A stretch of DNA of 64,000 bases from Oscillospiraceae bacterium (GCA_902788505.1 CADAKH010000002.1:64001-128000), one strand, 5' to 3'. Numbered from the stretch's first letter, positions 46,490 through 56,291 are shown. A program made the numbers and translations. The notes: generated from the letters alone by a model not told the origin.

Positions 46490-46768
46490 CGTTGACGGAG
46501 AGTGAGTAGCTTCCAGGAAACCTGTCAAAGAGAGCCCGGGATGGTGAGATCCGGACACAAGGACCTTTTAGCGAATGGACTCCGGAGGGCGCGAAGGAAA
46601 GGGAATCCCCCAAGTATATTGCGACGTATGGCATACGTAAGTTGCCGGAGATATGTTGGTATCTTGCAAGCGCACGGGTCATGCCGTGAATCAAGGTGGC
46701 ACCGCGGATAAGCTTTTATTCGTCCTTGACAGAAGATAAGAGATCTTTTGTCGGGGGCTTTTTTATTG
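46490..46768 (+). ncRNA. T-box riboswitch (tRNA-Trp) controlling trpEG
   Basis: A complete T-box leader. Stem I has the distal AAGAGAGCCCGGGATGGTG-type segment, and the specifier loop reads GCGAATGGAC, where TGG at 46576-46578 is the Trp codon. The antiterminator carries the T-box sequence AAGGTGGCACCGCGG (46693-46707); its UGGC end pairs with a tRNA acceptor ending GCCA, consistent with discriminator G of tRNA-Trp. A terminator follows (46723-46768): CCTTGACAGAAGAT pairs with ATCTTTTGTCGGGG, then a T-run. Uncharged tRNA-Trp should favour the antiterminator and raise trpEG expression. This accounts for most of the 46341-46800 intergenic gap. Confidence 0.96.
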
Positions 46769-46800
46769 CCTTTGACAAAGAAAAGCCGGAGGTAATAAAT

Positions 46801-48261
46801 ATGAAGACAGTGCCGTCCTTAGAAGAGGTCAGGAAATTGGCAGGAAGCGGAAAGTACGATGTGGTACCCGTAAGCTGCGAGATCTTATCTGACTTTACCA
46901 CGCCGATCGAGACGATCCGCATCCTTAAGAATGCATCGACGCATGCCTATATGTTAGAGTCCGCTCAGGCGGATGAGAAGTGGGGACGGTATACATTTCT
47001 CGGATTTGACCCCAAGCTCGAGATCACCTGCATCAACGGTGAGATCACCTATGGTGATAAGACGGAAAAGACTGACGATCCGTCTAAGATAATAAGAGAC
47101 ATAATGTCTCATTTCAGGAGCCCTAAGATATCAGGTCTTCCGTCTTTTACAGGCGGTCTTGTCGGCTATTTCTCATACGATTATCTTGGCTATGCGGAGC
47201 CTGCTGCAAGATGCAATGTTACCGACACTGAGAATTTCAAGGATGTTGACCTCATGCTTTTCGACAGGGTCATAGCATTTGACCACGTAAGGCAAAAGCT
47301 CATCCTTATCACGAACATGTCCCTTGAAGATGTCGATGCCGGATATAAACAGGCAGAAGAAGAACTCGAAGAACTGATAACGCTTCTTAAGACCGGCGCA
47401 AAGGCTGAAGAGACAGACGGAAAGCTCCTCTCTGAAGTGACGCCGCTGTTCTCCCAAGATGAATACTGTGCGATGGTCGAGAAGGCCAAGAACCATATTC
47501 ATGAAGGAGACATTTTCCAGATCGTTCTGTCCAACAGGCTCTCAGCATCCTTTGAAGGAAGCCTTCTAAACACATACAGGATATTAAGGACGATCAATCC
47601 TTCACCTTATATGTTCTACTTTGCAGGAACTGACGTTGAAGTGGCAGGCGCATCTCCTGAGACTCTGGTAAAGCTGGAAGACGGTATCCTTCACACATTT
47701 CCGCTTGCAGGAACAAGGCCCAGAGGCAAGACAGAAGAAGAGGATAAGAGACTTGAAGAAGAGCTTCTTGCTGATGAGAAGGAACTTGCCGAACACAATA
47801 TGCTCGTTGATCTCGGCCGCAACGACCTTGGTAAGATCTCGGAATTCGGCTCTGTCGAAGTCGAGAAACTCAGAAGTATCGAGAGATATTCGCATGTCAT
47901 GCATATCGGTTCTACCGTGCGCGGAAAGATCGATTCAAAGCATGATGCATTGGATGCCATCGAAGCAGTCCTTCCCGCGGGAACTCTTTCGGGCGCTCCG
48001 AAGATCCGCGCATGCCAGCTTATCGGCGAACTCGAAAACAACAAGCGCGGCATATATGGCGGTGCAATCGGATACATAGATTTTACTGGCAACATGGATA
48101 CATGCATTGCGATCCGTATTGCTTACAAAAAGAACGGCAAAGTCTTTGTAAGAAGCGGTGCCGGAATAGTAGCTGATTCAGTTCCGGAGAAGGAATATGA
48201 AGAGTGCCTGAATAAAGCAAGGGCCGTCCTTAATTCGCTGTCTCTGGCAGAGGAGGTATAA
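46801..48261 (+). CDS. trpE: Anthranilate synthase component I
   Basis: A 486-residue chorismate-using enzyme. The N-terminal MLESAQADEKWGRYTFLG is the TrpE allosteric segment that binds tryptophan (LLES-type). The catalytic part has DEYCAMVEKAKNHIHEGDIFQIVLS, TFPLAGTRPRG, NMLVDLGRNDLG and PAGTLSGAPKIRA, ending in GAGIVADSVPEKEYEE. With TrpG it makes anthranilate from chorismate and glutamine. The T-box with a Trp specifier makes TrpE, rather than PabB, the confident assignment. The ATG at 46801 follows GGAGGT. Confidence 0.96.
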   Translation: MKTVPSLEEVRKLAGSGKYDVVPVSCEILSDFTTPIETIRILKNASTHAYMLESAQADEKWGRYTFLGFDPKLEITCINGEITYGDKTEKTDDPSKIIRDIMSHFRSPKISGLPSFTGGLVGYFSYDYLGYAEPAARCNVTDTENFKDVDLMLFDRVIAFDHVRQKLILITNMSLEDVDAGYKQAEEELEELITLLKTGAKAEETDGKLLSEVTPLFSQDEYCAMVEKAKNHIHEGDIFQIVLSNRLSASFEGSLLNTYRILRTINPSPYMFYFAGTDVEVAGASPETLVKLEDGILHTFPLAGTRPRGKTEEEDKRLEEELLADEKELAEHNMLVDLGRNDLGKISEFGSVEVEKLRSIERYSHVMHIGSTVRGKIDSKHDALDAIEAVLPAGTLSGAPKIRACQLIGELENNKRGIYGGAIGYIDFTGNMDTCIAIRIAYKKNGKVFVRSGAGIVADSVPEKEYEECLNKARAVLNSLSLAEEV

Positions 48262-48263
48262 AT

Positions 48264-48830
48264 ATGATTCTTCTTATAGATAATTACGACAGTTTCTCCT
48301 ACAACCTTTACCAGATGATAGGTGAGATCAATCCAGATATCAGAGTTATCCGCAACGATGAGATGACGGTATCAGAGATCCGTGAACTCAAGCCGGACCA
48401 CATCATTCTCTCGCCCGGCCCCGGAAGACCGGAAGATGCAGGCATAATCGTAGACGTTGCTTCATCCATTCACGACATCCCGATGCTCGGTGTATGTCTT
48501 GGCCATCAGGCAATCTGCAAGGCTTACGGTGCAACCATTACTTACGCCGAACATCTGATGCACGGCAAGCAGTCCGATGTCGGACTTTATTCTTATTGTC
48601 CGGTGTTCAGGGGAATAGGCGACCGCACAAAGGTTGCGCGCTACCACTCACTTGCTGCTGACAGGGCGACCATTCCCGAATGCCTCCAGATCACTGCCGT
48701 TGCCGATGACGGCGAAGTCATGGCCGTGCAGCACAAGGAGTATCCGATATACGGAGTTCAGTTCCATCCAGAATCCATCCTCACGCCTGAAGGCAAGAAG
48801 ATGCTCCAGAACTTCCTTTCAAATTGCTGA
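48264..48830 (+). CDS. trpG: Anthranilate synthase component II (glutamine amidotransferase)
   Basis: A 188-residue class I glutaminase. LIDNYDSFSYNLYQ, ILSPGPGRPEDAG, the nucleophile in GVCLGHQAIC and the His-Glu pair in VQFHPESIL are all present. It supplies ammonia to TrpE. It lies 2 bp after trpE. The operon ends here; trpD, trpC, trpF, trpB and trpA are not adjacent. Confidence 0.95.
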   Translation: MILLIDNYDSFSYNLYQMIGEINPDIRVIRNDEMTVSEIRELKPDHIILSPGPGRPEDAGIIVDVASSIHDIPMLGVCLGHQAICKAYGATITYAEHLMHGKQSDVGLYSYCPVFRGIGDRTKVARYHSLAADRATIPECLQITAVADDGEVMAVQHKEYPIYGVQFHPESILTPEGKKMLQNFLSNC

Positions 48831-48949
48831 TTATCGTGGTGATAACCGTTCCTTAATGAACAGGCGTCGTCTCAAAATGCCGTTTTTTTCGGAGTCTTTG
48901 ACCTCATATCGCAGAAAAATCACAGTAACCGTCATAGTGCATATAGAAG

Positions 48950-49050
48950 AGGATTTGCAACTGTTGATTGATTTTTGAGGCAACAATTGCACAAAAACGG
49001 AAATTTATGCAATTGTCGTCCTGTTTTTGAGCAAACAATTGCATAACGCC
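48950..49050 (+). repeat. Dispersed 101-bp two-hairpin element, copy C
   Basis: Aligned without gaps to the reverse complement of copy A (about 69% identity by hand count). CAATTG-like cores fall at element positions 9-14, 35-40, 61-66 and 87-92, exactly as in the other copies. It occupies the gap between trpG and the convergent LysR gene. Confidence 0.75.
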
Positions 49051-49087
49051 AATCCGGCTGAATTATATTACGGCCTTTTCGAAAAGA

Positions 49088-49972
49088 TTAAGAGTACATG
49101 TTTCTTACATGCTCAATGAACTTCATGGCAAGTGCGCTCGGAGTTTTCTCCTTGTCCCATGAGAGAACATATTCCACACTTTCTTCAGGCGTTATGTTCT
49201 TGATGACAACGTTGCTGTCAGCAGAAATATTCTTTGCAACTGAAGCAGGGAAGATGGCGATGCCGATGTTTTTATCCACGAGCTTTGAAGCATTGGAAGA
49301 GTGGGCGGTCTTAACGATGAAGCGCGGCTCTTTGCCGGTGGATTCGAACCAACTGCGGATCTCTTCTTCTCTTGAATGTCTGGATGAGATGATGAGATCG
49401 GTATCAACGAGATCTTCCGGTGTGACAGTCTTTTTCCTGCTCTTGGCAAGCGGATGCGAACCGGGGATGATCGCTGCCCACTGATCCTTGAAGACAGTAA
49501 TGCCGTCAAGCTGCTCGGTGTTGAGCGGCGTCATGGTGATCGCAAGTTCAAGCAAACCGGACTTCATCCTGTAGGTGAGGTCGTCCACGGTGCCGCACCA
49601 GAGATTGTAGGTAACATTGGGATATTCTTTTTTAAAAGAAGATATCCATTCTGCGGCAAGTGAAGGACCGTTACTGTCAACGTGGCCGAGATAAAGAGTA
49701 CCGCTCAGGCCTTTCTTAACATCTGTAATCTCTGTTTTTGCGATGTCGGCAAGAGCCAGGATCTGTTCGCCGCGGCGTTTGAGAGCGAGACCTTCAGGTG
49801 TGAGTGTGACATGACGCTTGCCTCTGATAATGAGAGTGCAGCCGAGTTCTTCCTCAAGATCCATGAGAGCTCTTGAGAGCGGGGGCTGGGATAAGTGCAG
49901 ACGTTCTGCCGCACGTGTGATGTTGCGCTCTTCGGCAACAGTTAAGAAATAACGTATCTGACGTAGATCCAT
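49088..49972 (-). CDS. LysR-family regulator, probable GltC-like activator
   Basis: A 294-residue LysR protein. Residues 1-60 form the winged helix-turn-helix (MDLRQIRYFLTVAEERNITR, AAERLHLSQPPLSRALMDLE), and the rest is the co-inducer-binding domain. ATG 49972 follows AGGAGG with 8-bp spacing and is preferred to an ATG 18 bases upstream. The gene is divergent from gltB, the arrangement of gltC and gltAB in Bacillus subtilis. A T-N11-A dyad (49999-50013) lies between the two, so it probably activates gltBD and represses itself in response to nitrogen or carbon status. A second matching box lies before the ammonium transporter gene. Confidence 0.85.
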   Translation of the reverse strand: MDLRQIRYFLTVAEERNITRAAERLHLSQPPLSRALMDLEEELGCTLIIRGKRHVTLTPEGLALKRRGEQILALADIAKTEITDVKKGLSGTLYLGHVDSNGPSLAAEWISSFKKEYPNVTYNLWCGTVDDLTYRMKSGLLELAITMTPLNTEQLDGITVFKDQWAAIIPGSHPLAKSRKKTVTPEDLVDTDLIISSRHSREEEIRSWFESTGKEPRFIVKTAHSSNASKLVDKNIGIAIFPASVAKNISADSNVVIKNITPEESVEYVLSWDKEKTPSALAMKFIEHVRNMYS

Positions 49973-49998
49973 ATATCCGGCCTCCTGCATCTTTTATC

Positions 49999-50013
49999 AT
50001 ACCTTGAAGGTAT
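49999..50013. promoter_or_regulatory. LysR-type box 1, upstream of gltB
   Basis: ATACCTTGAAGGTAT is a perfect dyad (ATACCTT/AAGGTAT around G) with T-N11-A geometry. Its centre is about 66 bp upstream of the predicted gltB transcription start, the usual recognition-site position for LysR activators. Confidence 0.72.
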
Positions 50014-50036
50014 TGTTGTTCGAATATTATATGTAT

Positions 50037-50065
50037 TTTATTTCTTGCGAGGTTGGAGATACAAT
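50037..50065 (+). promoter_or_regulatory. Predicted activator-dependent promoter of gltBD
   Basis: A weak -35 TTTATT (50037-50042), 17 bp, and TACAAT (50060-50065). The same two hexamers at the same spacing occur before amt at 57607-57635, 61 bp after the LysR box in both. Confidence 0.6.
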
Positions 50066-50189
50066 CTCACTTGAAATCTTACAACGATATTCTAAACGCA
50101 TTGAAAAAGAATATCAATACATTTTGAATATGATTTCAAAACCCGGCATAAACAGTGGTGGAAATGAAGCCGGGACGGTGGAGGAGAAT

Positions 50190-53100
50190 ATGAGACCTTA
50201 CGAGAAGAAATACGTTGATGAGTGCTATAAAGCAATGCAGGAAGAACACGATGCCTGCGGTATCGGTCTGGTAGTAAATATCGATGGTAAAAAAGAATAC
50301 CGTACACTTGATGATGCTTTATCGATCGTCGAAAAGCTTGAGCACAGAGCAGGTAAGGATGCTACAGGTGAAGTCGGTGACGGCGTAGGTATCCTCGTTC
50401 AGATCTCACACAAATATTTTAAGAATGCTGCCAAAGAAGCAGGTATCGAAGTCGGGGATGAAGGTGACTACGGTGTCGGAATGTTCTTCCTTCCTCAGGA
50501 TACAAAGAAGCGCACACTCTCCATGCGCATGTTCAAGGTCATCTTCGAAAAGAACGGACTTAAGGTATTGGGCTGGAGAAAAGTACCCACCAACCCTGAT
50601 GTATTAGGCAAGGTTGCAAGAGATGCAATGCCAGTGATAATGCAGGCCTTCATTGAAAGACCTGAAGGCTGCGGCAAGGGTCTTGCCTTCGACCGTATGC
50701 TCTACGTTGCGAGAAGAGAGTTCGAGCAAAGCACGGATGATACATATATAACTTCATTATCTTCAAGAACTGTCGTATATAAGGGAATGTTCCTGGTAGG
50801 ACAGCTCCGCAAGTTCTATAAGGATCTCCGGAGCAAGGACTATGAGACTGCAATCGCTATGGTCCACTCGAGATTCTCGACAAATACAACACCTTCATGG
50901 GAGAGAGCACATCCTTACCGCATGATCGCTCACAACGGTGAGATCAATACGATCAGAGGCAACTTCGACAGAATGCTCGCACGTGAGGAGACATTGTACA
51001 GCCCTTCGATCGAGAATGATGTCGATAAGATCTTCCCGATCATCCACAAGACAGGTTCCGACTCTGCAATGCTCGACAACACGTTGGAGTTCTTCATGAT
51101 GAATGGAATCCCGCTTCCTCTGGCAGTCATGATGATGATTCCTGAGCCCTGGAAGAATGATTCATATATGGAGCAGGAGAAGAAGGATTTCTATCATTAC
51201 TACGCTACAATGATGGAGCCTTGGGATGGCCCTGCAGCAATCCTTTTCACAGATGGTGTCATCGCAGGTGCAACACTCGACCGTAACGGATTGAGACCTT
51301 CAAGATATTACATCACAGACGATAACAGACTTATCCTGTCATCTGAGGTTGGTGTTTTGGATATCGCGCCTGAACATATCGTAAAGAAGTCAAGATTACA
51401 GCCCGGCCGTATCCTTTTGATCGATACAGAAAAGGGATGTCTCGTATCTGATGAAGAGTGCAAGAAGTACTATTCAGAGAAAAACCCTTATGGTGAGTGG
51501 CTCGCAATGAATCTCTTACACCTGGCTGAACTGAAGATCCCTAACAAGAAGATCCCTGTTCATACACAGGAGATGAGAAATAAGCTCTATAAAGTATTCG
51601 GTTATACTTTCGAAGATGTAAAGAACGAGATCCTGCCTATGGCAATGAACAAAGTCGAAGCAACGGCTTCCATGGGTACTGATATTCCTCTCGCTGTTTT
51701 ATCCGAGAAGCATCAGCTCCTGTTCTCATTCTTTAAGCAGCTCTTCGCACAGGTTACAAACCCGCCGATCGATTCTATCAGAGAAGAGATCGTAACAGAT
51801 ACAACTGTTTACATCGGTTCAGACGGTAACCTCTTGGAAGATAAGAGTGACAACTGCCGCGTACTCGAAGTTAATAATCCGATCCTCACAGGCGTTGATC
51901 TCATCAAGATCAAGTCATTGAACCAGCCCGGATTTAAGAGTGCAACAGTATCTATTCTCTATTACAAGAACACATCATTAGAGAAGGCATTGGACCAGCT
52001 CCTTATCACTGTAGACAGAACATGCAGCAAGGGTGCAAATATCATCATCCTCTCAGACAGAGGCATCGATGAGAACCATGTTGCGATCCCTTCGCTCCTC
52101 GCTGTATCAGCAGTTGAGCAACACTTAGTCCAGACAAGAAAGAGAACAGCTGTATCTCTCATCATCGAGAGCGGTGAGCCCCGTGATGTTCACCAGATGG
52201 CAACACTGCTAGGATTCGGTGCACGTGCTATCAATCCTTATCTCGCACACGAGTGTATCGCAGAGATGATCGACAAGGGAATCCTCGATAAGGATTACCA
52301 CACAGCAATCGACGATTATAACTACGCGATCCTTCACGGCATCGTTAAGACATCTGCAAAGATGGGTATCTCCACATTGCAGTCTTACCAGTCAGCAAAG
52401 ATTTTCGAGGCTGTCGGTATCTGCAAGGATGTAGTAGATAAGTACTTCACAGGCATCGTAAGCCGTGTAGGCGGAATCGGACTGGATGAAATTTCTGAAG
52501 GAATCCTTTTCAGACATGACAAAGCTTTCGATCCGATGGGTCTTGAGACAGAGACAACATTGGACAGTACAGGCTTCCATAACTTGAGAAGCGGTGATGA
52601 CAAGGAAGATCACCTCTACAATCCTAAGACGATCGTTGCCCTGCAGAAGGCAGTACGTGAAGGTTCTTATGAACTCTTCAAGGAATATACGGCAATCGTA
52701 GATAACGAGAAGCCTCATACATTAAGAGGTCTCCTCGCTTTCAAGAAGACAGGTAATTCAATTCCTCTTGAAGAAGTTGAACCTGCATCTGAGATCGTTA
52801 AGAGATTTAAGACCGGTGCCATGAGCTACGGTTCAATCTCCAAGGAAGCACATGAGTGCATGGCAATCGCAATGAACCGTCTGGGCGGTAAGTCCAATAC
52901 AGGTGAGGGCGGTGAATCTCCTGAGAGATTCGGCACAGAGAAGAACTCTAAGATCAAGCAGGTTGCATCAGGACGTTTCGGCGTTACGAGCGAATACTTA
53001 AACAGTGCTGAAGAGATCCAGATCAAGATGGCTCAGGGTGCAAAGCCCGGTGAAGGCGGACACCTCCCCGGAAAGAAAGTATATCCCTGGATTGCAGAGA

Positions 53101-54731
53101 GAAGATATTCAACACCCGGTGTTGCATTGATCTCACCTCCGCCTCATCACGATATCTATTCGATCGAAGATCTGGCACAGCTTATCTACGATCTTAAGAA
53201 TGCAAACCGAAAGGCAAGAATTTCAGTAAAGCTTGTTTCTGAAGCAGGCGTAGGAACAATTGCATGCGGTGTTGCAAAGGCAGGCGCACAGGTAATCCTG
53301 GTTTCAGGTTATGACGGCGGTACAGGTGCTGCTCCGGCCAGCTCCATTCATAACGCAGGTCTTCCTTGGGAATTGGGTCTGGCAGAAACACATCATGCAC
53401 TTATCGAGAACGGCCTTCGTGGAAGAGTTGCAGTCGAGACAGACGGTAAGCTCATGAGCGGAAGAGATGTTGCGATCGCAGCACTCTTAGGTGCGGAAGA
53501 ATTCGGTTTTGCAACAGCACCGTTGGTATCCATGGGATGCATGATGATGAGAGTCTGCAACAAGGATACATGCCCGTTCGGTATCGCATGCCAGAACGAA
53601 GAATTAAGAAAGAGATTTAAGGGTAAGCCCGAGCATGTTATGAACTTCATGCTCTTCATCGCAGAAGAGTTAAGAGAGATCATGGCAGAGCTGGGATTTA
53701 GAACAGTGGACGAGATGGTCGGAAGATCCGATCTCTTAAAGGTTAAGGACAAGCAGATAACCAAGAGAGCTGAGATGGTCTCCCTCGCGCAGATTATAGA
53801 TCCTGAATATGCAGAATCCGAAGTGCGCCATTTCGAGCCCGGCCACGTGTTTGACTTTGAGCTCGAGAAGACGATCGACGAGAGAGTATTCCTCCCTGAA
53901 CTCGCGAAAGGCCTTAAGAAAGGTTCGATCAAGATCGACAATGTTAAGGTATCGAGTACCGACAGAGCAGTAGGAACTATCTTGGGTTCTGAGATTACTG
54001 CAAAGTACGGAACGGATCTTGCCGATGACAGTGTCATCGTTGAGCTCACGGGCGGCGGCGGACAGAGCTTCGGAGCATTTATTCCGAAGGGCCTTACCAT
54101 TAAACTCACGGGCGATGCAAATGACGGCTTCGGCAAGGGCCTTTCCGGCGGCAAGCTCATCATTAAGCCCGATGAGAACTCCGGATTTGATGCATCTAAA
54201 AACATCATTGTCGGAAACGTCGCACTCTATGGAGCAACAAGAGGAACAGCTTATGTTTGCGGTATCGCAGGTGAGCGTTTCATGATCAGGAACTCCGGTG
54301 CAACAGGCGTATGCGAAGGTACGGGCGACCACGGACTCGAATATATGACAGGCGGAAGAGCAGTCATTCTGGGTGAAGTCGGAAAGAACTTTGCAGCAGG
54401 TATGAGCGGCGGAATCGCTTATGTATTAGATGAACATCACACTCTCTATACAAAGATCAACAAAGCTCTTGTAGAGATGAGTGAGATTACAGAAGACGCA
54501 GATAAGAATGAGCTCAGACAAATCCTCGAAGGATATGAGCAGGCAACTGGATCTTCTAAGGCTAAGGCTATACTTCAAGATTTCGACAAGTATGTCTCAA
54601 ACTTCAAGAAGATCATACCGACAGATTACCGTCACATGCTTACCTTGATCGCCAAGTACGAAGAGCAAGGCATTGCACATGAGCAGGCGGTATACGAAGC
54701 GTTCAAAGAGAGCACTAAAGTCGGCGCTTGA
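50190..54731 (+). CDS. gltB: Glutamate synthase (NADPH) large subunit
   Basis: A 1513-residue GOGAT large subunit (gltA in Bacillus nomenclature). The N-terminal class II glutaminase needs cleavage before Cys23 in EEHDACGIGLV. The central FMN domain has PISKEAHECMAIAMNRLGGKS-type sequence and TGAAPASSIHNAGLPWELGL. The 3Fe-4S motif is GCMMMRVCNKDTCPFGIAC. A C-terminal GXGXG helix domain begins TGGGGQSFGAF. It makes two glutamates from 2-oxoglutarate and glutamine. I chose ATG 50190, preceded by GGAGGAG; the frame stays open upstream to 50004, but that part belongs to the leader shared with amt. Confidence 0.97.
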   Translation: MRPYEKKYVDECYKAMQEEHDACGIGLVVNIDGKKEYRTLDDALSIVEKLEHRAGKDATGEVGDGVGILVQISHKYFKNAAKEAGIEVGDEGDYGVGMFFLPQDTKKRTLSMRMFKVIFEKNGLKVLGWRKVPTNPDVLGKVARDAMPVIMQAFIERPEGCGKGLAFDRMLYVARREFEQSTDDTYITSLSSRTVVYKGMFLVGQLRKFYKDLRSKDYETAIAMVHSRFSTNTTPSWERAHPYRMIAHNGEINTIRGNFDRMLAREETLYSPSIENDVDKIFPIIHKTGSDSAMLDNTLEFFMMNGIPLPLAVMMMIPEPWKNDSYMEQEKKDFYHYYATMMEPWDGPAAILFTDGVIAGATLDRNGLRPSRYYITDDNRLILSSEVGVLDIAPEHIVKKSRLQPGRILLIDTEKGCLVSDEECKKYYSEKNPYGEWLAMNLLHLAELKIPNKKIPVHTQEMRNKLYKVFGYTFEDVKNEILPMAMNKVEATASMGTDIPLAVLSEKHQLLFSFFKQLFAQVTNPPIDSIREEIVTDTTVYIGSDGNLLEDKSDNCRVLEVNNPILTGVDLIKIKSLNQPGFKSATVSILYYKNTSLEKALDQLLITVDRTCSKGANIIILSDRGIDENHVAIPSLLAVSAVEQHLVQTRKRTAVSLIIESGEPRDVHQMATLLGFGARAINPYLAHECIAEMIDKGILDKDYHTAIDDYNYAILHGIVKTSAKMGISTLQSYQSAKIFEAVGICKDVVDKYFTGIVSRVGGIGLDEISEGILFRHDKAFDPMGLETETTLDSTGFHNLRSGDDKEDHLYNPKTIVALQKAVREGSYELFKEYTAIVDNEKPHTLRGLLAFKKTGNSIPLEEVEPASEIVKRFKTGAMSYGSISKEAHECMAIAMNRLGGKSNTGEGGESPERFGTEKNSKIKQVASGRFGVTSEYLNSAEEIQIKMAQGAKPGEGGHLPGKKVYPWIAERRYSTPGVALISPPPHHDIYSIEDLAQLIYDLKNANRKARISVKLVSEAGVGTIACGVAKAGAQVILVSGYDGGTGAAPASSIHNAGLPWELGLAETHHALIENGLRGRVAVETDGKLMSGRDVAIAALLGAEEFGFATAPLVSMGCMMMRVCNKDTCPFGIACQNEELRKRFKGKPEHVMNFMLFIAEELREIMAELGFRTVDEMVGRSDLLKVKDKQITKRAEMVSLAQIIDPEYAESEVRHFEPGHVFDFELEKTIDERVFLPELAKGLKKGSIKIDNVKVSSTDRAVGTILGSEITAKYGTDLADDSVIVELTGGGGQSFGAFIPKGLTIKLTGDANDGFGKGLSGGKLIIKPDENSGFDASKNIIVGNVALYGATRGTAYVCGIAGERFMIRNSGATGVCEGTGDHGLEYMTGGRAVILGEVGKNFAAGMSGGIAYVLDEHHTLYTKINKALVEMSEITEDADKNELRQILEGYEQATGSSKAKAILQDFDKYVSNFKKIIPTDYRHMLTLIAKYEEQGIAHEQAVYEAFKESTKVGA

Positions 54732-54749
54732 TATATCGGGGAGGATCTT

Positions 54750-56216
54750 ATGGGTAAAGCTACAGGTTTTTTGGAATTTGACAGAAGGGATGATTCCTGG
54801 GTAAACGAAGAAGAGAGAATCACAAACTTCAATGAATTCCACAATCACTTAAACGAAGAAGAGAGACGCTGCCAGGCATCGAGATGTATGGACTGCGGCG
54901 TGCCGATGTGCCAGTCGGCTATATGCCTCAAAGGCATGGTAACCGGATGTCCATTGCATAACGTTATCCCTGAGTGGAATGACGAGATCTACAAAGGCCA
55001 TTACGAACATGCATTGGCAAGACTTTTACAAACATCCAACTTTCCGGAATTCACCGGAAGAGTATGCCCCGCACTTTGCGAGAAGGCATGCATCAACGGG
55101 ATCAATTCAGGAGCGGTTACGATCCACGATAACGAGCTCTTCCTGATCGAAAAGGGTTACGAGATGGGTTATATGAAGCCCAGGATCCCGAAGACCAGAT
55201 CAGGTAAGAAGGTTGCAGTTATCGGAGCAGGTCCTGCGGGATTGGCAGTAGCAGACCAGCTTAATCACAGAGGTCATGAAGTAACAGTTTTCGAGCGTGA
55301 AGATCAGATCGGCGGTCTTCTGATGTACGGTATTCCGAATATGAAACTCGATAAGAGCGTAATTGAAAGAAGAAGAAAACTCATGGAAGAGGAAGGCGTT
55401 ATTTTTAAGACCGGTGTTGATGTCGGAAACGGCGCCTCCTTCGACGAGATAGTAAATGAGTTCGATGCTGTTTCGCTTTGCTGTGGTTCTAAGAAAGCAA
55501 GAACGATCAACGCAAAGGGTGCAGACGAATGTAAGGATATGTACCTGGCTGTAGATTTCCTTAAGTCCGCTACAAAGGACCTCCTGAAAGGAAAGGCCGG
55601 CAAGTGGACGATAAGTGCCAAAGACAAGAACGTTGTTGTTGTCGGAGGCGGTGATACAGGTAACGATTGCGTCGGAACATGTATCAGACAAGGTTGCAAG
55701 AGCATCACACAGCTCGAGATGATGGCAAGGCCGCCTAAAGAAAGACAACAGAATAACCCGTGGCCGGAGTGGCCGAAGGTTGAGAAGACCGATTACGGTC
55801 AACAAGAGGCTATAAAAGTGTTCGGATCCGATCCTCGTATCTACGAGACAACAGTAAAAGAGCTCGTAATGCAAAAGGGTAAGCTGACTCAAATCAAGAC
55901 CGTGAAGGTCAGGTTCGAGGGAAGGAACCTTGTCGAGGTAGAAGGATCTGAAGAAACATTAAAGTGTGATCTTCTGATAATCGCTGCAGGCTTTGTCGGA
56001 GCAGAGGACTACATTGCGAAAGAAAGCAAGGTAGAGCTGACGCAAAGAGGAACAGTAAAGACAGAACCTGAACAATACCAGACATCTATTCCTAAAGTAT
56101 TTACGGCAGGAGATATGCACAGAGGTCAATCGCTTGTTGTGTGGGCCATCACGGAGGGAAGGCACTGCGCGGCAGCAATTGATAAGTATTTAATGGGGTA
56201 CACCCCGTTGATATAA
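54750..56216 (+). CDS. gltD: Glutamate synthase small subunit
   Basis: A 488-residue flavoprotein that feeds electrons from NADPH to GltB. Two N-terminal Cys clusters (CQASRCMDCGVPMC and CLKGMVTGCPLHNV, then CPALCEKAC) hold 4Fe-4S centres. VIGAGPAGLAVADQL binds FAD and VVVGGGDTGNDCVGTCIRQG binds NADPH; FTAGDMHRGQSLVVWAI is the C-terminal FAD motif. It lies 18 bp after gltB and is followed by a strong terminator. Confidence 0.96.
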   Translation: MGKATGFLEFDRRDDSWVNEEERITNFNEFHNHLNEEERRCQASRCMDCGVPMCQSAICLKGMVTGCPLHNVIPEWNDEIYKGHYEHALARLLQTSNFPEFTGRVCPALCEKACINGINSGAVTIHDNELFLIEKGYEMGYMKPRIPKTRSGKKVAVIGAGPAGLAVADQLNHRGHEVTVFEREDQIGGLLMYGIPNMKLDKSVIERRRKLMEEEGVIFKTGVDVGNGASFDEIVNEFDAVSLCCGSKKARTINAKGADECKDMYLAVDFLKSATKDLLKGKAGKWTISAKDKNVVVVGGGDTGNDCVGTCIRQGCKSITQLEMMARPPKERQQNNPWPEWPKVEKTDYGQQEAIKVFGSDPRIYETTVKELVMQKGKLTQIKTVKVRFEGRNLVEVEGSEETLKCDLLIIAAGFVGAEDYIAKESKVELTQRGTVKTEPEQYQTSIPKVFTAGDMHRGQSLVVWAITEGRHCAAAIDKYLMGYTPLI

Positions 56217-56231
56217 AATGGGCAAAGTGAA

Positions 56232-56266
56232 CCCCCAAAGTTGTACAAAGACTTTGGGGGTTTTTT
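56232..56266 (+). terminator. Terminator after gltD
   Basis: Perfect 10-bp arms CCCCCAAAGT and ACTTTGGGGG with a 9-nt loop, then TTTTTT. Only 25 bp separate it from the next start codon. Confidence 0.95.
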
Positions 56267-56291
56267 ATGAAACAACCACGGGGTAATTAAC

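Noticed and set aside
50004..50189. N-terminal extension of GltB from an upstream start
   Set aside because: The frame is open, but the ATG at 50190 has a good ribosome binding site and puts Cys23 where GOGAT processing expects it; the upstream part aligns at DNA level with the amt leader.
53250..53280. Further CAATTG-containing repeat inside gltB (also near 9532 and 56176)
   Set aside because: Single CAATTG hexamers in coding sequence without paired cores at 26-bp spacing.
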